Assembly: GCA_016858145.1 (NCBI GenBank)
Contig: JAEHOE010000035.1
Span: forward strand, 558,001 to 622,000
DNA: 64,000 nt
Direction of reading: 5' to 3'
Source of the DNA: Edaphochlamys debaryana
Taxonomy: Eukaryota > Chlorophyta > Chlorophyceae > Chlamydomonadales
In this document: piece by piece, positions 1 to 13,356 of the stretch
Position numbering within the stretch: the first letter of the stretch is position 1
Layout: each line of letters starts with the position of its first letter
Translations under genes and position numbers: made by a program
The notes under the pieces: model-generated
What the model saw: the letters and a program-made list of their open reading frames with translations, nothing else
The model's database searches: none
Told to the model about the DNA's origin: nothing

Positions 1-3000
1 CAGCATTCGGGATTCGGATGCGGAGGTCCCGGGTGTCAATCAGAAATGCTGACGTGCCAGCAGCCAGCCATGGAGTATATCTATTGCCTCCAGCCCCCAT
101 CCGCCCTCACCCGCCCTCATCCATCCACCACAACATCCATCTCACCCCCCCCCCCCCCATCCCCCCCCCCCCCACACACACACCCCTCACCTGCGGCATG
201 GCCCTCGCCGCCGCCTCCCCCAGCAGCACCTGCCCCGCCTCCGCCGCCGCCGCCAGGCACAGCGCCGGCCGCAGCGCCGAGCCGGGCAGCGCCGGTCGCC
301 AGCCGCTGCCGCCGCCCAGCGCCACGCGGAGGGGCGCCAGGTCCAGCCCGCCGCGGAAGGACGACAGCGCCAGCCCGGCGGCCGCCTGGGGAGCGGGGGG
401 TGCGGGGTTATGAGAAAGAGAGGGGGAGGTGAGGGGCAAGTGGCCGTCTAATAGGGCATGGGGCATGGAGCACGGAGCGGGCGAGCGGGTAAGAGCGAGG
501 GGTGGCGACGAGGGTTGAGCGGCGGGTGAGCGAGCGGGTTGGTTGTTAGATAGGGCAAGGGGTGCGCGAGGGGGAAGTGGGCGCTCCTTGTACGTGCTCC
601 TGTTTCGCACAAGAGCCAGTACGGCACCCACGCACCTCGAGCAGGGCTTCTGGGGACATCTCCTCCTCCGCTGCGGTCTCGGCACCGCCGCCGTCGCCAG
701 CACCAGCAGCACCGGCGCCGGCGGCCTGCTGGTTGCCTCCCGGCCAGGAGCTGCGGCCCTCGCGGGCGGCCGTGAGCCGCTCCCTCAGCGCCAGCAGCCA
801 GCGGGCGGCGGGGGCGGGGGCCACGAAGGTGGCGGCCAGCGTGCCGGGGGACATGACCACCTGGTGGGGGCCGAGGGCGGGGCGGGGAGGAGGAGGGGCT
901 TGCTTGGAGTCGCGGGCTGCTGCACAGCAGGACGCATGCGTGCCCAAGCGGACCACGTGCATTCGCGGCATGGCTCCACAACGGGCGTGCAGCTACATGT
1001 ACGGCACAGCACGGCGCCCGTACGTACGTACGGCACACATCGATCACGCCAGCTCACCAGGTAGCCGTCGAGCGGCGCCGCCAGCTGCTGGGCGATGCCG
1101 CTCCAGCGGTGGTGCGCCGCCGCCGTGGCCTCCAGGGAGGTGCCCGTGAGCGCCTCGTCCTCGGTCAGGAGAGCCACGGCCACCGCCACTCGGCCCACGG
1201 GCGCCGCCAGGGCGCCCGGGACCAGCACCTGATGAGTGGCGGCGGGGAACAGACATGGCAGCAGGTGGCACGTTATATTGCATGAGTTCCCTTCCGAGCC
1301 TATGTGAGCATAACATGAGCGCCCGGCCATGCACGTCACTTGCACAGCTGGCTATCAACCAGCCGCCTGCTTAAACCCAAGCCCGGCCCCCGTATGCGCC
1401 ACGCACACACCTTCTCCGAGCGAGGCGCGGGCAGCCAGCCGAGGCGGGGCAGCAGGTGGGGGGCGAAGGCTGTGTATAGCTCCGTGGGCCCCGCGCCCTT
1501 GAGCTCGTGGCGGCCCGCGTGGAGCACCACGAAGGCCCCCGACGACAGCTGCTTGGCGCTCAGCTGCCGTACGGTGTCCGCGGACAGGATCACCTGTACG
1601 ACAAAGAAGAAGCAAGCGTAAGCAAAGGAAGGGACGTGTGCAGTCCTCTGGCCGTGCTTTGGTGGACATGTGTAAATGTGTGCCGCTCACCTGCCCGCCG
1701 GCTCCCACGTCGCCCACTGCCTTGGCGGCCACCAGCGCTGCGCCCGAGAAGACCACCCGCTGGCTGGCGGCGTTGAGGGACACCTCCCGCGGCCCCACGC
1801 CGCTGTGAACGCCCATGCGGATGCGCAGGCCCCTGAGCGTGCGGGGGGGGTGGGCCAAGTGAGGGCGGGGTTGGCTTGAGTACGAGACGGGGACATACAG
1901 ATCAAGCGACTGGGGTCGGTGTAACGGCCTACGGAAAGGGGAGGCGTCGGAGGTGGGGGTTGTCAGGGCCGGAAGGAGCGTTGTCACGGCTGCATGCTAC
2001 CAGGCATGCATGCATGCATGGCGGCGCATGTAAGTGTCTAGGCTGCTGCTGCACGGCGTCGTGCTGTGCGGCACCTGATGACTATTAGGCCCACCTGAGG
2101 ACCACGGTGCCGCCGCCAGCCCCCACTGCCAGTTCGCCCGGGGCGCACGCCTGGCCACCGCCGCCTTGCTCTGAGGCCGCTGGCCCCTCCCCACAGAGGC
2201 CAGCAGAGGCCACGCTTGCCTCGACCTTGGGGAACACAGCCCGCATGAGCTCCCCCAGGGTGCCGCTCCAAACCTCGTCGGCGCCTCCGCGGCTGCTGAC
2301 TCCCGGCTGGTGACTGACGCCACCGGTTGCGCCCCCCGGAGCGGCATCTGCGCTGCTGGTGCCGGTGTGGAAATCGGTCAGAGCGACATGGGGCTCCTGC
2401 AGGGGCGGGTGGGTTTGCGCAAGGTCGGGAGTATGAACATGCTTGCGAATGGGAGGTAGGTGTTGCAGTGTGAAACCCCGAACCCTGAAGCTCTGCAGCC
2501 CCGGACGCGCCTGCCACCAGGCTGATGCCGCCAGGCTATCGGTCCCGGCCCGGGGCTACAAGGGATACATGCGCACACGCGCAGCCCGCAGCCCTGCAGC
2601 CCTAAAGCCCTAAAGCCATGAAGCCCTCGCCAGCCGCCCACTCGCCCGCACACACGCACCTGTGGCGCGGGGGTGAATGCGCCCACGGCAGCGCTCGCGA
2701 TCTGTGCCACTCCGGCGAGGAGGGTGCCGCCGAGGGAGCTTGCGCGCTCGAAGCCACCTATTGATGGGGGAAAGCAGATGTTAGGTAGGAGGAAATAAAG
2801 CCAGCTGACAATGACGGCTTTGGCGCGAGCGCGGGTGGGACAGCTTCGGGTGCAGCGCTTCGTGCATTGCCACGAGCCCACCTGCGGTGCTGAACTGCCG
2901 GCTGCGCTGCCGCTTGACCGACGAGCCAGACGCCTCCCGCACCAGCGACGGACGGCCGTAGCGGCCGCTGCCGGCCCCTGCGCCCCTGGGTCTGCGTGGG

Positions 3001-6000
3001 CCCACCGCATCGACCGAGGCCTCTGAGTCCCCCGTGTTGTAGTCCACCAGAAGGCCCACGCCGCCTTTGCCTCCACCACTGATGATCTCAGCTGCCGGGC
3101 CCTCCGGACGGGCAGCCCCACCGTCCTCGCCGACGGCGAGACGGCCGCTGCCTGTTGCCTTGAGGGCATGGAGGTTGACCGGGACTGGGACGAGCGGGCC
3201 GCCTGGCTCGGATCCCTTGCTGGGCCTGTCGGTCCGAGCCTGCTGGAACAGATCCAGATCTCCATCTGGGTCCATATCTAGATCCACATCAGAAAGTACG
3301 GCGGGGGCGGCCATGGCCTCCGGCGGGTAGTGGCTCGGATAGGTGCTGGTGTCGGGGCTGGTGAGCTGGCTGGTGTTGGGGTGGTTGCCCGCGACGGGAA
3401 GATCCCCGGACGTCTTTGGAGCCTGCGAGTGGACAGGCGCGATTAGTCAGCACCGCACCGGTGATTGCCGTTTGACGGCACACGTAGGGGGTATGGACAA
3501 CAAAGGGGCTGTCAGCTTGTCAAACGCGCCTCGGGATGCCAGTCCAGCGCCGGCCCGCCCCGGGCCCGGCCTCGTTACAGCAGCCCCCTGTTCCGCCCAG
3601 CCCTCCCAAGCCCTGCCCTGCCCTCTCCCCAAGCACCAGCCCCTGGCCCCCGCCCCAGTCTCCGCTCAGCCTCGCCCTTCTCCCTCTCCAGGCCCTTGCC
3701 CCCCGGCCCCGGCCCCAACACCGGCCCCGGCCCCACCAGTTGCTGCTGCGGCGCGCACGCCGCCGCCGCCTTGAGCAGACCCCGCAGCCAGCTGCCGCCG
3801 CTGGCAAAGCAGCGCGCGGCGGCCCTCAGCGCCGCTGCATCGGTCGCCACCGCCAGTGTGGGCGCCCAGGGGCTGGCACACAGGGCCGGGTCCCAGGCCA
3901 GTCCCAGCATCGCCTCCTGCGCCGCCAGGGCAAAGGCCAGGGCGTCCGCCGAACGCCAAAAGGCCAGGATGAAAGAGTCCCTGCGGTTGCGGCGGTGGGT
4001 TGTGCATGCATGGGTGAGGGCACGAACGGCAGCACGAAGTGCAGACGCAAGCACGGACCGTTCGGGCACACAGCAGCCGGGCAGCGGGCAGGGTTGCGAC
4101 TTATAACGCGGGCCTTGGGCGCGCGGCCGGCTTGCGGAAGGACGGAGGTGCTACGACAGGGAGCTGGGGGCTGGGGGCGCAAGCAAGGCGGGGCCTTATA
4201 TCTATCCCCTCTGCTCACCCCTCGGTGGCGCTCTCGTAGCCCTGGTGCGGCACCAGCAGGCGGCGCATGGTGGCGTGGTGGGAGCGCACCGCCACATCCA
4301 TTACCTGGGGTGGGTGGGTGAAGTAAGGGGCGAGTGGGGAGAAGGGAATGAAAAGGGAGCCTCAGGGTCAATGAACGGAGAGTGGCGGGCACCGCCACGT
4401 CGGTGACCTGAGGGGGCTGGTGGGTGGGTGGGGCAGGGCGGAGGGGAGGTAGGGAGGGAAGATCGCACGGAGTCTCGAGCCTGCAACACCACGCACGCAC
4501 GCACCTCGGCGGGCAGCGACTCCCACAGACTTGTCGAGTCCTGTATGTCAGTCACCAGCAGGCTGGTGGCCGAGCAGGCGCCGGGCGCAGTGGAGCGCAG
4601 CGCGGCCGCCGCACGGCGCCGCCGTCGCACGCGCAGCACGGCCCAGGCCGCCAGGCCCGCCGCCACCAGCACGCCGCCGCCCACGGCCAGACCCACGATC
4701 AGGCCGATCGGGGGGCCGTCCTCCGAGGCCTGGATGGCGCAGTGGTAGGGTTGGGGGTTGGGGTCGGGCGGGAAGAGGGGGGTCAATGCAACGTGCAACT
4801 AGCCGGGTCTGGCCCACCAGCCGGATGCGACAGGAAGAGGGGGGTGGGGTGGAGGGGCTTGTGTGGGTAGGGAAGGAGGAGGGAGCAGCGGGCGTCACAC
4901 AGGGACAGGGGTGAGGTGGCCTAGACCCTGGGCGGCGACGCAGGACAAGCAAGGGGAGGCGCAATTATTTGTGCGTCACGGAGTTGGAGGGAGAGGTAGG
5001 GGCGAGAAGGCGCGCGCCGGGGGCCTCTCTTTTGCGGAGCTGCGCGACAACGCGTGCGCAGCTGCCGCTGGCTTGCCTGCGGCGCGGCGGCGACTGGGGG
5101 CGGCGGGGGTGGCGGGGCATAGCTGATGGAGGCGCGGTAGGCCCGAAGCACGGCCGCGTGGCCCCCGTGGACTGTGATGAGGATCTCTGTGGCGCTCAGA
5201 GCATCGGCCGAGGCCTGGCAGGGGCATGGCAAAGGGCATGGAGTTGGGCATGGGATTTGGCAGGGGGGTGGGCAGGAGGCGGGAAGGAAGGGTGCGGTCC
5301 CAGAAGACCTTGCCGTACGCCCATCCAGGCCCGCGTCGTACTCTTGCCGTACGCACCTGCTCGAAGCTGACGTTACGCAGGAGGTAGGCGTTGCTCATGG
5401 ACTCGATCACGCGTCTGCGGCAGTGCACTTAGTCAAGTGCCGTACGGTTGTACGGATCCGCCGGTACGTAGCCCCGCCTCCCACTCACAGGAATTGGGAC
5501 GCGCCCGGGATGCGCAGCTCGAACATCACGTTTGCCATACCCAGCGAACGGCGGTACTCGGCAAGGAAACCTGCCGTGTCGGTCTCCTGCACAGCAATTC
5601 GCAATTGGCACGTCCGTACGGTGAGCGGGTGCACGTGCGCGGGTGGCCAGGTGGTCACGCGCGCGTGCACAGCTGCTGCTCCCTAGAATGGGATCCCAAC
5701 GCCGGAAAGGAGCCGTTGCGCCAGGCGTGTCCGGGTGCCAATGTCCCGGTCCCGGCCCCCGTCCCGGACACCCACACACCTCGTAGCCGGCCGCCACCCA
5801 ATCGGCGTCCACCAGCTCACTCATGCGCACCGGGGTCAGCTCTGGGGACACGGAAGAAGTTTGGAGGGAGTGGGGATTGATGGGTGCGAACAGGTGGTAC
5901 TGGAGAGAGGGGCCGGGAGCAGACTGCTGTACGATGTACGGCACGCACCACACTCACCCGATGTGGGCGCAAACATGATGCGCTTGTGTACGGCAGGGGC

Positions 6001-9000
6001 CAGGAAGGACGTAAGCGCCACATACGCGGCGGCCTGCGCGGGATATGCATGGGTGTGTCGTGAGCAGCCACAGAGGTAGGCGCGCTGTGCGCGGCTCATG
6101 CAGGTCTCCCTGACCTCGCCCAAGGGGCGTGCGGCCGGCAGGGCGGAAGACCAGCAGCAAAACAAGCGTGGGTGAGGCTACCGCTCGCGAGGCCTTTCCC
6201 CACCTGGGCAGCGGGCGGCGAGTATGCGTTGATGGCGATGGAGAGGGAGTCGAAGTGCAGGATCTTGTTGACCAGCCGGGTGGGGCTGACGGGGGTGCCT
6301 GGGGGAGGAGCAGCAGGGGAGGACACACTGACATTCCGGGTGCCCGAACCCTAGCTAGTCGAAAGCGGTACAATCCCCAGCGTGCGCATCTACCGGTATA
6401 CGAGCCCACTTGCCCCAACCAGCGCTTCGCCGCTCTCAAGTCACGCCCCTTTGCAGCGCGCTTTTTCAGCCCTCAAAACCAAGGAGCCGCACCTTGCGCC
6501 GCGGCCGCCGCCAGCTGCGCCGGGTCCTGCGGCACCTCCTCCGCGAAGGGGCACTGCTCCCGACTGGCGCACTCCACCAGCTGACCCGTGGTTCGGTCCA
6601 GCACGCGGCTGGAGCCGGGCAGCGAGGTGACGCCCTGGCGCCCCCGCATGGGGCTGCCCACGGCCCGGTGCGCGCCCAGCTGCGTGGGGGGCCGGGGGGC
6701 GGGGTGAGGGCCGGGGGGAGGGAGGGCAATGATGATGTGATCATGGAGCACTTGATAGCACTTGATGGCACAGAGGGGCTTTCGAGTATCCATGTGCTCT
6801 CCTCGTCCATCCTCACGCTCAGCTGTTGCGAGGATCAAATGCAAGCATAGTGGTAAAATCCGGTCGGCGTGGAAATGTGTTTCGCCCCGCGTCATCCTCG
6901 GCCCTCTGTCCCCCCGAAGATTCGGCCGACATGCAAGCATCCTGAGCGGCGTCAGCTTTCCGTTTCAGCCCCGTTCACCTTGAATGCCATGGCCCAGCCG
7001 ATGGTCATGAAGCAACGCCCCGACACATGGGCCATGTAGTGGTCTGGGTGTGTGTGGGGGATTGAGCGGGACATGGCTGGGTGGCGGGGGTTTAAAGCAA
7101 AGCGCTATGCAGCGCAGGGTGGCGGGGGTGCTTTGATAGTGGGGCCCCTGGGTGCACGCGCATGGGGGCCGCAGCGCTGGCCAGGGGTGATTGCCTTGCT
7201 CCAGGCACCACCCCACGTGGCCTGCCCCGCCTCCCCTGTGCGCGTGGCACCCCCGAAGCTTCGCGCGAAGCGCGCCGCACGTGCCCGCGCTTTGCACCAT
7301 GTCTGCACACATGTCCCATTGCCCGCCCAGTCCAGGGCGCAACCCAGATTCCAGCATCGAGGAAGCTAACACCCGACTTCATTTGTCCTCTGCCCGTCTC
7401 CGTCCGGCCGCGCAGGTGGCCGCTCACACCGCGCCCTCTCCATCCTCCCCACCACGCTACCACAGGAATCACCCGCCAACACCACCACCACCAACAACAA
7501 CAACATCGCCTAGCTACCACATGCAGGAATCACCCGCCACGACCCCCGCCGCCCCACGCACCAGTGCAGGTGGCGTTGTCCGGCACGCTGAAGCGGCGCA
7601 GGGCGGCCACGATGCGGAGCGCCTCCCTCATGGCGGAGCCCGTGAACAGGGGCTGCAGGGGGGGGCCCAGGGAGGGCAGCATGGACGGCACCAAGGGGCA
7701 AGTCACGAGTGCGGCGCATCAAGTCACACGTGCCGGTACGTGCGGTACGTGCGGTACGGTACGGTACGGTATGTTCCATGCGTGCATGCGGTACGCGTGC
7801 CGTACGCACCTGCAGACCTTCTGGGTCGAATACGGCGCCGTGCGGCGGGCCCCCCAGCTGCACGATGCTCGACAGCACAATAAGGGACATGAGACCAGAC
7901 AGGTCACAAGCTGGCGGCGGGGTTGGTCGTCGGGGGGTAATGCAGGGCGGGGTTAGTGAAGCGTGGTGAAGGCCGCAGCAGGGATCAAGCACGCTAGCCG
8001 CCGATCGCCGCGTTGGCAACACATGTACGACGTTGCACCGCTTGCACGCACGCACGCACCCGCGGAGCTTGCGAAGCACAGCCCCATGACGGGCGGCCGC
8101 GTTGGGCCGTTGATCTGCTGCCCGTGGAACCGTGCCGCCAGAGCGATGGTCTCGTCCCACGTGTGCGGTACGCTCAGGTTCATGGCCGCAAACACGTCCT
8201 TCCTGCGGCGGAGAGTAGGGAGGATAGGGAAGAGGGAGGGGAATGGGTCAGGGTGACAGCGCGCGGCGGCGGCGGCAAACGGGGCGGGCGGCGGGGGCCC
8301 GTTCTGTCAAATGGCCATCCGAGCCGCACGTGTACCGCCCTGAAGTGGTGTTCAAGCGCGCCGTCCAACCCCTGCCCACCTGTAGTACAGGTGGTGGATG
8401 TAGGCCCCCACCGGCAGCACATTGACGACCCCGGCGTAGGCCGACGAGATCGCCGAGCTGCCGGGAACAGGCAGGGCCGAGGCGGGGGGGAGGATGCTCA
8501 GAGCGCATGCATGGTTCCGACAGACCCTGGCCTCTTGCGGGGTCACTTCCTCGCTCTCCCTACGCCCTGCTGACCGCGCGCCGGCCATGAGCCATGGTGA
8601 GTCTAGGGGATACTGGCAGCTTGTTTGGTCCTTCCGTCCGACTCGCTCCCCTCCACGGCCCGTACAGCAGAGCCTTGGGTTGCGCGCCAGGCCCCGGTAG
8701 TACGGTAGCTCAGGAACCCTACTAAGACAGCTCACCGCCAGGCGGTTGGGATGTCGGTTGCCTGCATGGTGCGGTCGTTGAGGATGAGGTTGGTGAGATC
8801 CAGGAAGGCGCCTCTGCAGGGAGATTAGGGGAGAGGTGGGGAGGGGGAGGGGAGGGCGGGGCGGGTGAAGAGGCGGCGTGAAGCACCTCCCCCCTTGGAG
8901 GTAGAGGTGCGGGGCAGGGGGCGGTGCATGCGAAATGGAGTCAGCGTGTGAACGCATTTCGCAGGCCCGCACTGGCTGCCCGCCAGCCAGAGTCGCGGTT

Positions 9001-10616
9001 GCCCTTCTCTATCTGTAACTTCCTCTCCGTACTATTAGTCCTTGTATCTACGCAGCAGCTCTCTTGCGCCGCCTCACTTTGCCACTGCGTCACCCATCGC
9101 CTCAGCAGAGCACATCCTGCATGCAGCGGGCGGGGGCGGCCGGCGGCGGGGCGGGTGTGACGAGCAGCTACCGGCGGGGCAGATAGAGGCCCGACAGAAG
9201 CCCACGTCGAGGGGCGCAAGTGAGGCCTCCCGGTTCCCACAAGCAACCTTTGCCCGCCGGGTGCACCCCGAACGTGTCCCTGCCTAACCAGGAACCAAGC
9301 GTGCTGCCTGCAACTGCACAGGCCCATTCTATGCATGGCAGACCGCGCACCAGTAGTCGTAGGGTCCCGGGTTGGCGGCGGACTCGGGTAGCCTGCGGTA
9401 GTGGCACAAGCGCACCAGCAGGGACAACCGACCCGTCGTTGGCCCTGACTGCCTTACTGCTGTCAGCAGGAACCCCTCGTTGGCCCTTTCTGCCAAGCGC
9501 AGCATGCTATTGCCGGTAGCTGGACTGCGCCCGCGGGGATTGCTATATGCAAGGAACCAACCCTGCCATATCATTGGTCTGCTCACGTCAGTGTGAAGGA
9601 GTTGAGAAGGGACTCCACGGGCAGAGTGTCCACCTGGGCAGCACGGGAGCAAGGAGGTAGCAAGGGCAGTGGAGCAGGAGCGGCCTCCACATGAACTGCT
9701 ATCCCCGCTTGGCTGGGGATGCATGGAGGGGCCTCCACAAATGAAGGATGAGGTTGAGGCCCTTCGGGGCCAGGGCCGATCGACAGACACCTGCCGCCGA
9801 CTTTGCCCGCGACATGCAGTCTGCCCGGCATGACACTGCTTGTGGTGCCCCCCGGCCCGCTGCCCCTGTGTGGGCAGCTCCGCTGACACCGACTGGCACC
9901 GGGCTATCCAGGACTCCTGCCTTGCCAGCGCGCTCACCTGCATCGGCACCTGCAGCGCACCCTGCAGCCCTCGCGTCATATTGATGAAGTACTGGGCTGT
10001 GGTGGACGTAACCACCACCCCCCGCAGCGCACCGTCCTGCATTCGTTCATGCGAGGGGGGGTGGGGGGTGGCGCAGGGGCGGTGCGGAGAAGCCAGGGAC
10101 TGGGGCAGGGGCAAAGGTCGGCGCCGTGCCGTGCGTAGCAACCGGAGATACGCAGTGTGAGGGAACGGGGAGGTGAGCGTTCCGCGGGCCCGAGACGACC
10201 ATCCCCGCACTCCAACGCCATCCATGCTCCCACTCAGTGTGAGTGTAACCTTTCACATCGGTGCTGTTTCATCATCTCGCCGTCGCATACGTACCGCTCT
10301 GCTCGCTGCTCCCCTTGGCGCCGTCGAAGGGCAGGTCTGGGCTGCGCGAATGACTTCTCGCCATAGCGCCAGCGGTGCCCCCCCAGGCTGTGCTTGAATC
10401 TGTTGACACCTGCAAGCGTGCGAGACCGCGTATGGCGTTACTCGAAAACCGGAGGCAAGAACTATTATATGCTGCGCATGGGTGCATGCCGCGGTGGGAA
10501 ACTGCGGCCACTTACCCCTGAGAAGCTGCCTCCATCGTGAGCTCGCAAACTTGCCCATGAGAGAGGGCTATGGCTCCGAGGAGGAGAGCCAAGCCGAGCG
10601 CAAAGACAGACCCCAT
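1..10616 (-). CDS. Receptor-type class III adenylate/guanylate cyclase with solute-binding-protein ectodomain (partial, C-terminus outside window)
   Basis: The likely start is the ATG at 10616, which opens a clear signal peptide (MGSVFALGLALLLGAIALSHG) in an exon ending at a GTAAGT donor near 10515. About 17 short exons down to about 5115 encode an ectodomain like bacterial family 1 solute-binding proteins. Tell-tale stretches are NVLPVGAYIHHLYYRKDVFAAM and SVPHTWDE (about 8080-8460), GAVFDPEGLQ then PLFTGSAM (about 7570-7890) and GRCFMTIGWAMAFK (about 6990-7040). The exon at about 4505-4740 holds one membrane helix (GLIVGLAVGGGVLVAAGLAAW), a basic stop-transfer and the catalytic start SLLVTDIQDSTSLWE. 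The exon after next gives EGDSFILAFW, so both metal-binding Asp positions are present. Several hundred residues of low-complexity sequence (about 2095-3985) separate this from LRIRMGVHSG and GGQV (about 1690-1830). A second, weaker cyclase-like half follows (about 190-1230). It would make cAMP or cGMP in the cytosol in response to a bound ligand. The substrate cannot be told. Exon edges are approximate. Confidence 0.85.
7735..7775. repeat. GTACG-type microsatellite in a cyclase intron
   Basis: Overlapping GGTACGTGC and GGTACG units fill part of a cyclase intron. Similar GTACGTACG stretches lie near 1020-1035 and elsewhere in the gene. It is probably simple-sequence expansion. Confidence 0.7.
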
Positions 10617-10885
10617 GGACGCCTGCCTCCCACCCGACCGCTCGCAAGCACGGCGTCTACCGCTACAGCATAATCACGTAGTTCATGTCTCTTCTTCAGG
10701 AAGGTTTGTTGGCGTCGAGGAGTCAGTTTCGAACGCACTGCGGCGACTGCGGCACCGTACCACGTGCGATGAAGGTAAGAAATGAGGGCAAATCTACCTC
10801 TATAAGAAAGATGAATACAAAATGAATGCGGAGATGCGGACAGACATACGGTTTCCGATGGACGTACTCCGACTCCGTACTCCGA

Positions 10886-11090
10886 CGGTACTTCTGCCGA
10901 TACTGATGCGATACCGTACTTGCCCCTCGACGCGTTGCCGAGGGCCGAGGTCATGAGGGAGAGGGGTGGAAGGAGAGGGAGAAGGAGAGGGGTGGAAGCA
11001 GGTGGGGGGGAAGGAGCGAGAGGGATAGGACATAGGAGGGTAGAGGTTTGGGTTTCCCGCTCACACTGCCACTAGCTCTCCCAGGGGCGA
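10886..11090. repeat. Imperfect direct repeat, copy 1
   Basis: Two blocks, one around TACTGATGCG...GACGCGTTGCC and one around GCTCACACTGC...GCTCTCCCAGGGG, recur in the same order at 11190-11381. Between the blocks both copies have purine-rich GGAGGG-type filler. The copies differ by substitutions and small indels. Confidence 0.65.
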
Positions 11091-11189
11091 TTGCTATGAC
11101 CGGCCGCCGTAGGGGCATCTGCACGGGACCGCCGGGGAGTGGCGTGTTGGCGGAGGTTGCGGAGGGGGGAGGGCGGAGGGGGGAGATTA

Positions 11190-11381
11190 GACGACGACTG
11201 TACTGCTGCCGATCGGCCGATACTGATGCGTTACCTGCCCCTTGACGCGTTGCCTACGAATCTCGGTCAGTGACGGAGGGATCGAGTGAGGGCGGCCGAG
11301 GAGGGCCAATGTCAGGACGGAGGGGGTCCAGAAGGAGAGGGGGGGCTCACGCTCACACTGCAACGAGCTCTCCCAGGGGTA
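11190..11381. repeat. Imperfect direct repeat, copy 2
   Basis: This is the second copy of the unit at 10886-11090, about 300 bp downstream in the same orientation. Neither copy shows a coding frame or transposon ends. Confidence 0.65.
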
Positions 11382-13356
11382 AGACCAGGGGTGCCAGGCA
11401 AGCGAGTGCGCAAGGGCACGGCCCGGGGAACCACATGGCAACAATTGAGGCATGCAGTAGGAAGCGAATAGGAGTGCACGTTCGCGTGTTACCGTGAAAG
11501 CCTCGGAAAGGTATTGGGGTGTAGAAGAAAACAACGAAGCGAAGCGCTTGGTTGTGGCGTAGGGCGTGTTCCGCTGACTACGCAGACCTGTGGGGGGCTT
11601 ACCGAGTGTTCGTCGCCGCCTGCGGATCGGGAGGGCCAAAGGTATTGGGGTAGATCACCAGGTGTGGCCAGGTTCACGGCCTGTTGGCTGCGGTCGCCAG
11701 ACTCGCCGCAGTCATCTAGCTCCTGACACAATTAAGGTTCCCCCCATATAGCTTCGGTGCTTGTCGCTTGTCGAGTCAGTTCCGAATGTGTGCCTCCTGC
11801 AACCTGGGGGGAGGTTTCGGGCTTAGCCGCAGGTGGGTTGCCCGACTCGCCCCTCGGGGCCTGGACGCCCCCGCCCCCATAACCCAGAGCCGAGAGTGCC
11901 CTCGGCGCACCATGCTGATAAACCCCTCCCTCTGTGGGAAAGTTCTAACACCTTGGGCCAACAGGCGGCATAAGCGGCCCGACTGCAGAGCTATGGGCAG
12001 AGCAAGCTTGAACGGAGGGGCGCACTCCTCGCGCACGGACAACACCGTGACTCCTCCCGACAGCCGCCTCAAGGCTCCGTGATGTGGGCGACGCGGCCCG
12101 CATCCCTGTCAGGCTTTGCCTGTGCATGCCCGGCCCGTCCAGCCATAAGGGCTCCGGGCAGCGCATAGCCCCTGCGTTGCCGCACACAACGGGTCGGCAA
12201 AACGATCCCGCGCTGTGGTCGAGGCCCTTCCAGGTAGTTCCCGGCCTCCGTTCCCGGCCTGCAGCGGCTGTGTCACGTCCACGTCAGCAGCTGAACAGCA
12301 CCGTGCTGCGGAGTTGTTTGGTCCGGAGCGGAGCGGGAGCCCCTGAGTAGGGTGAAGGGCATACGGCTGCCAGGCTGGGCGCCTGGGCCACGCCTCTCAT
12401 ATGAAACGCCTCCGGTCAATGTTTGACTGCCCACACCCACGGGTCGGCTGTGGCGCCTGGGTGGTGGGACGCACGTGTCCCCCGAGCCAGGCAGGGCAAC
12501 GCTCCAGCGGGGAGCTCTGACCCTCTCGCCCCAGCCCCCATGGTCCCCACCAGCGTCGCCCACCTGCAGGCTGCTGCCACGAGGGCACGAGCAGCACCAC
12601 CGCCGAGGCCCTTGCCAAGCCCGCTCGTGGACACAAGGCTTCGAGCATACTGCGCCTGATCCACGGAGACCTGTCTGAGTCGTCCCTTTGACACGGCACG
12701 CGGCCGCCCTAGGAGGGGGATTGGGGGCGGGGCGTACCGAAACACGAGGCCAGACAAGAAGATCACGATCACGGCATGGCCTCACGCAGACCTCTTGCCT
12801 ACCAGCGAGCAGACCTGGCCGTGTGCAAGGCGACATGGCCTGACAAGGCATGCCCGGGGCCGGGTCAGGTGATCCTGACAAACCAGGTCGAGTGGGACGC
12901 ACCCACAAGGACCGCATGGGATGACGACCAATGCGCCATCTGCTGCTTCAGGCGGGAAACGTTGTCGGGGGCCCGGATGTTGTGCTTCTTTCGCAGTTTC
13001 GGGCAGGCCCTCTCAGCCTCGGAAGTGCTTATGCGGGTCGCCAAGGTATGCGGCAATGCACCCGAGTATGGGCTGGGAGGGCTGCTGGGGGCGGCCTTGG
13101 GCCGATCATGCAGGCAGACATCGACAAAGCGCGCGAGGCTCGGCACGGCCCCGAGTTTCGGTCGTGGCTCGCGTGGAGATGCGAAGATAGCCTAGCTCCG
13201 ACACAACACATGCTTTCGACGCTAGGCTCTTGGCGCGGCCGCCTGTCAGCAGCCCACAACCCTGCTGCCCTGTTTGCTCCCTGCGCAACCGTGCTACGGG
13301 GTCTGCGACCAGACTTCGAGGGGCCGCGAGGCCGCCTCGCGCCCACGGCCGTCCCC

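Larger units (their letters stand above)
10617..13356. other. Intergenic region between the divergent cyclase and CK2 alpha genes
   Basis: This 2.7 kb separates two divergently transcribed genes, so it should hold both promoters. I see no convincing TATA box or conserved gene. It contains an imperfect direct duplication at 10886-11090 and 11190-11381. From 12931 to the CK2 start the frame of CK2 exon 1 stays open for 142 codons without resembling anything I know. A 139-codon open frame at 12776-13195 (another frame) also has no recognisable motif. I treat both as non-coding or 5' UTR. Confidence 0.6.

Noticed and set aside
12273..12917. 214-codon minus-strand frame upstream of CK2
   Set aside because: Composition is that of random GC-rich DNA, without motifs, signal peptide or conserved splice structure.
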